From assembly GCF_010092985.1 (NCBI RefSeq), contig NZ_CP048106.1, positions 372,001 through 436,000 on the forward strand: DNA of 64,000 nucleotides, written 5' to 3'. Under the pieces are notes generated by a model. That model made no database searches. It had not been told where the DNA came from and saw only the letters and a list, made by a program, of their open reading frames with translations. Shown here piece after piece: positions 61,405 to 64,000 of this stretch. A program made the translations under genes and the position numbers. Numbering within the stretch: the first letter of the stretch is position 1; every line of letters starts with the position of its first letter. Source of the stretch: Pontibacter pudoricolor. GTDB lineage: Bacteria; Bacteroidota; Bacteroidia; Cytophagales; Hymenobacteraceae.

Positions 61405-64000
61405 ATGAATAACTTTTACATAACGGCAAGAGAGCCTTCTGCTCAGGCACATCTCTCTGATTCCCGTAACAGAACGTTCAGGCACCCTGTCCGATTCAAT
61501 TCAATCTTTTTTGCAGGGATACTACTGGTATTTCTCACTGTCTTTAGTGTTTTGCAAGCGTCAGCTCAATCTGCATCGGGCTTGCCTGATGGCTTTGTGG
61601 AGGAGCCCATTGGAGGAGAATGGAACATGGCAGTAGGTCTTAAGTTCTCCAAAGACGGCAAAAAAATGTTTGTTTGGGAGAAAGCAGGAAAGGTGTGGGT
61701 TGTTGAAAATGGAGAAAGAGGCACTATGCCGCTTCTCGATATCAGTGACGAAGTAGGCGACTGGGGAGACCACGGCTTACTTGGTTTTGAACTGGACCCT
61801 AACTTCGATACAAACGGATTTATTTACCTGTTATATGTAGTAGACCGCAACCACCTGATGAACTCGGGCAAAAGCGACTACGATCCCTCTAACATAAGCC
61901 AGAATGAAGCAACTATAGGCAGGGTTACGCGCTATACGGCCAGCCTGTCTAACGGTACCTATACTGTTAATACCAGTAGCAGAAAGGTGTTGCTTGGTGC
62001 AACAGCTTCTACAGGTATTCCGATTACATACATTTCGCATGGGGTAGGTTCCCTGGCATTCGGCGAAGATGGCTCTCTACTGGTTTCCGCTGGTGACGGT
62101 GCTACAGCCAATGGTGTAGACCATGGTTATTTTCCGAACGACCCGAAGAATGACACCTTTGTTCCGCAGGCACTTGTTGATGGTATCATCAGCTCTAAAG
62201 AAGATGTTGGGGCTTTCCGTTCGCAGCAGATCCAATCTTATAATGGTAAGATACTTCGTATAGACCCGGCAACTGGTAATGGATTGCCTACGAACCCGTT
62301 CTATGATGCCAGCAAACCTAATTCGGTGGCGTCGAAAGTATGGGCGTTAGGTTTAAGAAATCCATTCCGCTTTACAGTAAAACCAGGTACTGGTAGCTCC
62401 ACTTCACCGGGCACTTTATATGTTGGCGATGTAGGCTGGATGGACTGGGAAGAAATCAATGTGGTAGATAAGGGTGGTATGAACCTGGGCTGGCCTATGT
62501 TCGAAGGCCTGATGGCGCAACCGTCGTACTTTGAAATTGCCAGAACTGTCATGAATCCTTTCATTCCCAATCCAAAGTATAGTGCGGCTACTGCCGGCAA
62601 CTCTGATATGTGTAAAGAATTCTACACGTTCGGAAGTTTATTAAAGCAGGCGCAAAAAACCACAAAGCCCGAATTCCTGAATCCGTGCGATAATACGACC
62701 CCAATTCCTGATCAGTATACTTTTGTACATACCAGGCCTGTGGTGGATTGGGTAAATGACATTGTGCAGAATGGGGTTGCGCCTAAAGCAATAACAAGGA
62801 TCGGTACATTTAATGGCGAAGAGGCTGCAACTGTTGGTATCGGCGAGGCTGGCTCTAATGTAGAAGGCAGTCCTTTCTTTGGCAGCTCCTCAACGGGTGG
62901 TATCTGGTACACTGGGTCAGACTTGCCTGCAGCATATAAAAACACGTACTTTTTTGGTGACTATGGCGCTGGCTGGATTAAGAATGCCGTGTTTGACGCG
63001 AATAATAAGCTTACTTCTATCCGAAATTTTATAGGCAAGGATGCGACTGTTACCGGTTTTGCGACTAACCCGGTAACGGGTGGTCTGTACTATATCAACT
63101 ACGCCACTAAAGTTCTCAAGATCGCTTATTACGGTGGAAACCAGCCTCCGAAAGCTATCGCCAAAGCTGATAAGCTATTTGGTACAAGCCCGCTCACGGT
63201 TAAGTTTACAGGTAGTGAGTCTACAGATCCTGAGAACAAGGCATTGAAGTATGAATGGGATTTTGGCGATGGTTCTGCCAAGTCAACTGAAGCAAACCCG
63301 CAACATACGTTTACCTCTGCCCAGGCCGTAACCCGTACCGTAACGCTGAAGGTAACGGATGATGGCGGCCTGACAGCTGCAGCGAAACTAACTATAACAC
63401 TCAACAATACGCCGCCTGTAGTAAACATCACCAGCCCGGCCGAAGGAACGCAATATCCGCTTGATAAGCCAACTACTTATAATTTAAGGGCAGATGTAAC
63501 GGATAAGGAACACAGCGGTACTCAGTTAAGCTATGAGTGGCAAACGACATTATACCATAACACGCACAATCACCCGGAACCTGTAGATACCAAAAAAGAA
63601 ACTACGGCTATAATAACTCCAATCGGCTGCGATGGTGAAACCTATTTTTACAGGATCAGCCTGAAGGTAACGGATGCCGGAGGACTTTCGACTACTGATT
63701 TTGTAGATGTGTACCCGAATTGCAGCGGGGGTATAGTTATGCCTGTGACTATAGCTTCACCGGTAAATAACGCCAGCTTCGCAGTAGGCCAGCAGATCGA
63801 TCTGAAAGTAAGCTTTGCAGACGCTACCCGTAAATGGACGAAAGTGGTTTACTATGCAGGCAATACTCAGATCGGGGAATCATCTACAGCTCCATTTAAC
63901 GCTAAATGGACTGGTGCTGCGGCAGGTACTTATAACATTACAGCACAGGCTACCGACGATGGGGTACACTTCCAGAGTTCCGATGCGGTTAAAATAGCAG
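61405..64000 (+). CDS. PQQ-dependent sugar dehydrogenase with PKD domain, 3'-truncated
   Basis: An ATG at 61405 opens a frame with no stop up to the window end (865 codons). After a long N-terminus with a signal-like segment (FFAGILLVFLTVFSVLQASAQ) lies a glucose/sorbosone dehydrogenase beta-propeller: GLKFSKDGKKMFVWEKAGKV, GDHGLLGFELDPNF, DRNHL, SHGVGSLAFGEDGSLLVSAGDG and LGLRNPFRF. A PKD domain follows (YEWDFGDGSA), then Ig-like repeats. It should oxidise sugars with PQQ in the periplasm or on the surface. A T9SS signal is expected beyond the window. Confidence 0.88.
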   Translation, partial: MNNFYITAREPSAQAHLSDSRNRTFRHPVRFNSIFFAGILLVFLTVFSVLQASAQSASGLPDGFVEEPIGGEWNMAVGLKFSKDGKKMFVWEKAGKVWVVENGERGTMPLLDISDEVGDWGDHGLLGFELDPNFDTNGFIYLLYVVDRNHLMNSGKSDYDPSNISQNEATIGRVTRYTASLSNGTYTVNTSSRKVLLGATASTGIPITYISHGVGSLAFGEDGSLLVSAGDGATANGVDHGYFPNDPKNDTFVPQALVDGIISSKEDVGAFRSQQIQSYNGKILRIDPATGNGLPTNPFYDASKPNSVASKVWALGLRNPFRFTVKPGTGSSTSPGTLYVGDVGWMDWEEINVVDKGGMNLGWPMFEGLMAQPSYFEIARTVMNPFIPNPKYSAATAGNSDMCKEFYTFGSLLKQAQKTTKPEFLNPCDNTTPIPDQYTFVHTRPVVDWVNDIVQNGVAPKAITRIGTFNGEEAATVGIGEAGSNVEGSPFFGSSSTGGIWYTGSDLPAAYKNTYFFGDYGAGWIKNAVFDANNKLTSIRNFIGKDATVTGFATNPVTGGLYYINYATKVLKIAYYGGNQPPKAIAKADKLFGTSPLTVKFTGSESTDPENKALKYEWDFGDGSAKSTEANPQHTFTSAQAVTRTVTLKVTDDGGLTAAAKLTITLNNTPPVVNITSPAEGTQYPLDKPTTYNLRADVTDKEHSGTQLSYEWQTTLYHNTHNHPEPVDTKKETTAIITPIGCDGETYFYRISLKVTDAGGLSTTDFVDVYPNCSGGIVMPVTIASPVNNASFAVGQQIDLKVSFADATRKWTKVVYYAGNTQIGESSTAPFNAKWTGAAAGTYNITAQATDDGVHFQSSDAVKIA

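Larger units (their letters stand above)
571..61915. repeat. Dispersed highly iterated palindrome family (AACTATAGTT)
   Basis: This entry marks a scattered family, not one block. Perfect decamers start at 1135, 2474, 4138, 9353, 18120, 19443, 23727, 25766, 27236, 27365, 29533, 29965, 33211, 34515, 47684, 47771, 47852, 51714, 55336 and 56179. About 75 further sites carry only AACTATAG or CTATAGTT, and more carry the 7-mer. The counts were made by eye and are minimum values. Both coding and intergenic DNA are used. Confidence 0.9.

Noticed and set aside
571..61915. The iterated palindrome as a promoter box (TATA-like)
   Set aside because: Most copies lie inside genes and face both ways; Bacteroidota promoters use TAnnTTTG, and copies do not keep a fixed distance to starts.

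Overview
The window looks like chromosomal DNA of a gliding or surface-associated Bacteroidota. The best guess is a Pontibacter-like member of the Cytophagales/Hymenobacteraceae; this is an inference. It rests on type IX secretion (T9SS) sorting domains of types A and B, PorP/SprF-family proteins, porin-family beta-barrels, lipoproteins, a TAnnTTTG promoter box, and a mid-40s GC impression. No rRNA, tRNA, CRISPR array, prophage or intact insertion sequence was seen.

Layout. 0-9.5 kb: envelope and housekeeping genes (porins, a secreted M43-type metalloprotease, two LEA-like lipoproteins around an M48-like protease, an M28 peptidase, an SDR, a Nudix hydrolase). 9.5-16.7 kb: GH3 hexosaminidase, rhomboid, VTT membrane protein, 3D-domain protein, ion channel, HD protein, sterol-desaturase-type protein. 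16.7-17.6 kb: a gene-free repeat mosaic. 17.6-22.2 kb: Spy-like protein, nucleoid-associated protein, porin, lipoprotein, small proteins. 22.3-29.6 kb: an HMA-AraC regulator, a response regulator with a frameshifted PAS histidine kinase, a Cu+-ATPase and an HMA chaperone. 29.6-38.3 kb: a TMEM220-like protein, then a PorP/SprF protein behind a 2406-residue T9SS type B protein. 39.4-53.3 kb: a surface-polysaccharide locus (priming transferase, WecG/TagA-type transferase, CDP-sugar genes, C-methyltransferase, nucleotidyltransferase, GT4; and on the opposite strand GT61, AlgX/J-like and MBOAT acylation genes). 53.6-64 kb: a second T9SS type B protein carrying an SGNH hydrolase with its PorP/SprF partner, a double-LamG T9SS protein, and a PQQ-type sugar dehydrogenase with PKD domain that runs off the end.

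The genes combine into two main themes: building and acetylating a surface polysaccharide, and exporting very large adhesin-like proteins that could bind or trim it. A smaller theme is copper handling.

The most striking signal is not a gene. The perfect 10-bp palindrome AACTATAGTT occurs at least 20 times (about 0.1 expected from base composition), and its 8-mer arms AACTATAG/CTATAGTT about 95 times by eye (about 2-3 expected). They lie in genes and between them, on both strands, throughout the window. This behaves like the cyanobacterial highly iterated palindrome HIP1 but has a different sequence. It dictates codons (Thr-Ile-Val with the ATA codon), supplies stop codons and forms hairpins.
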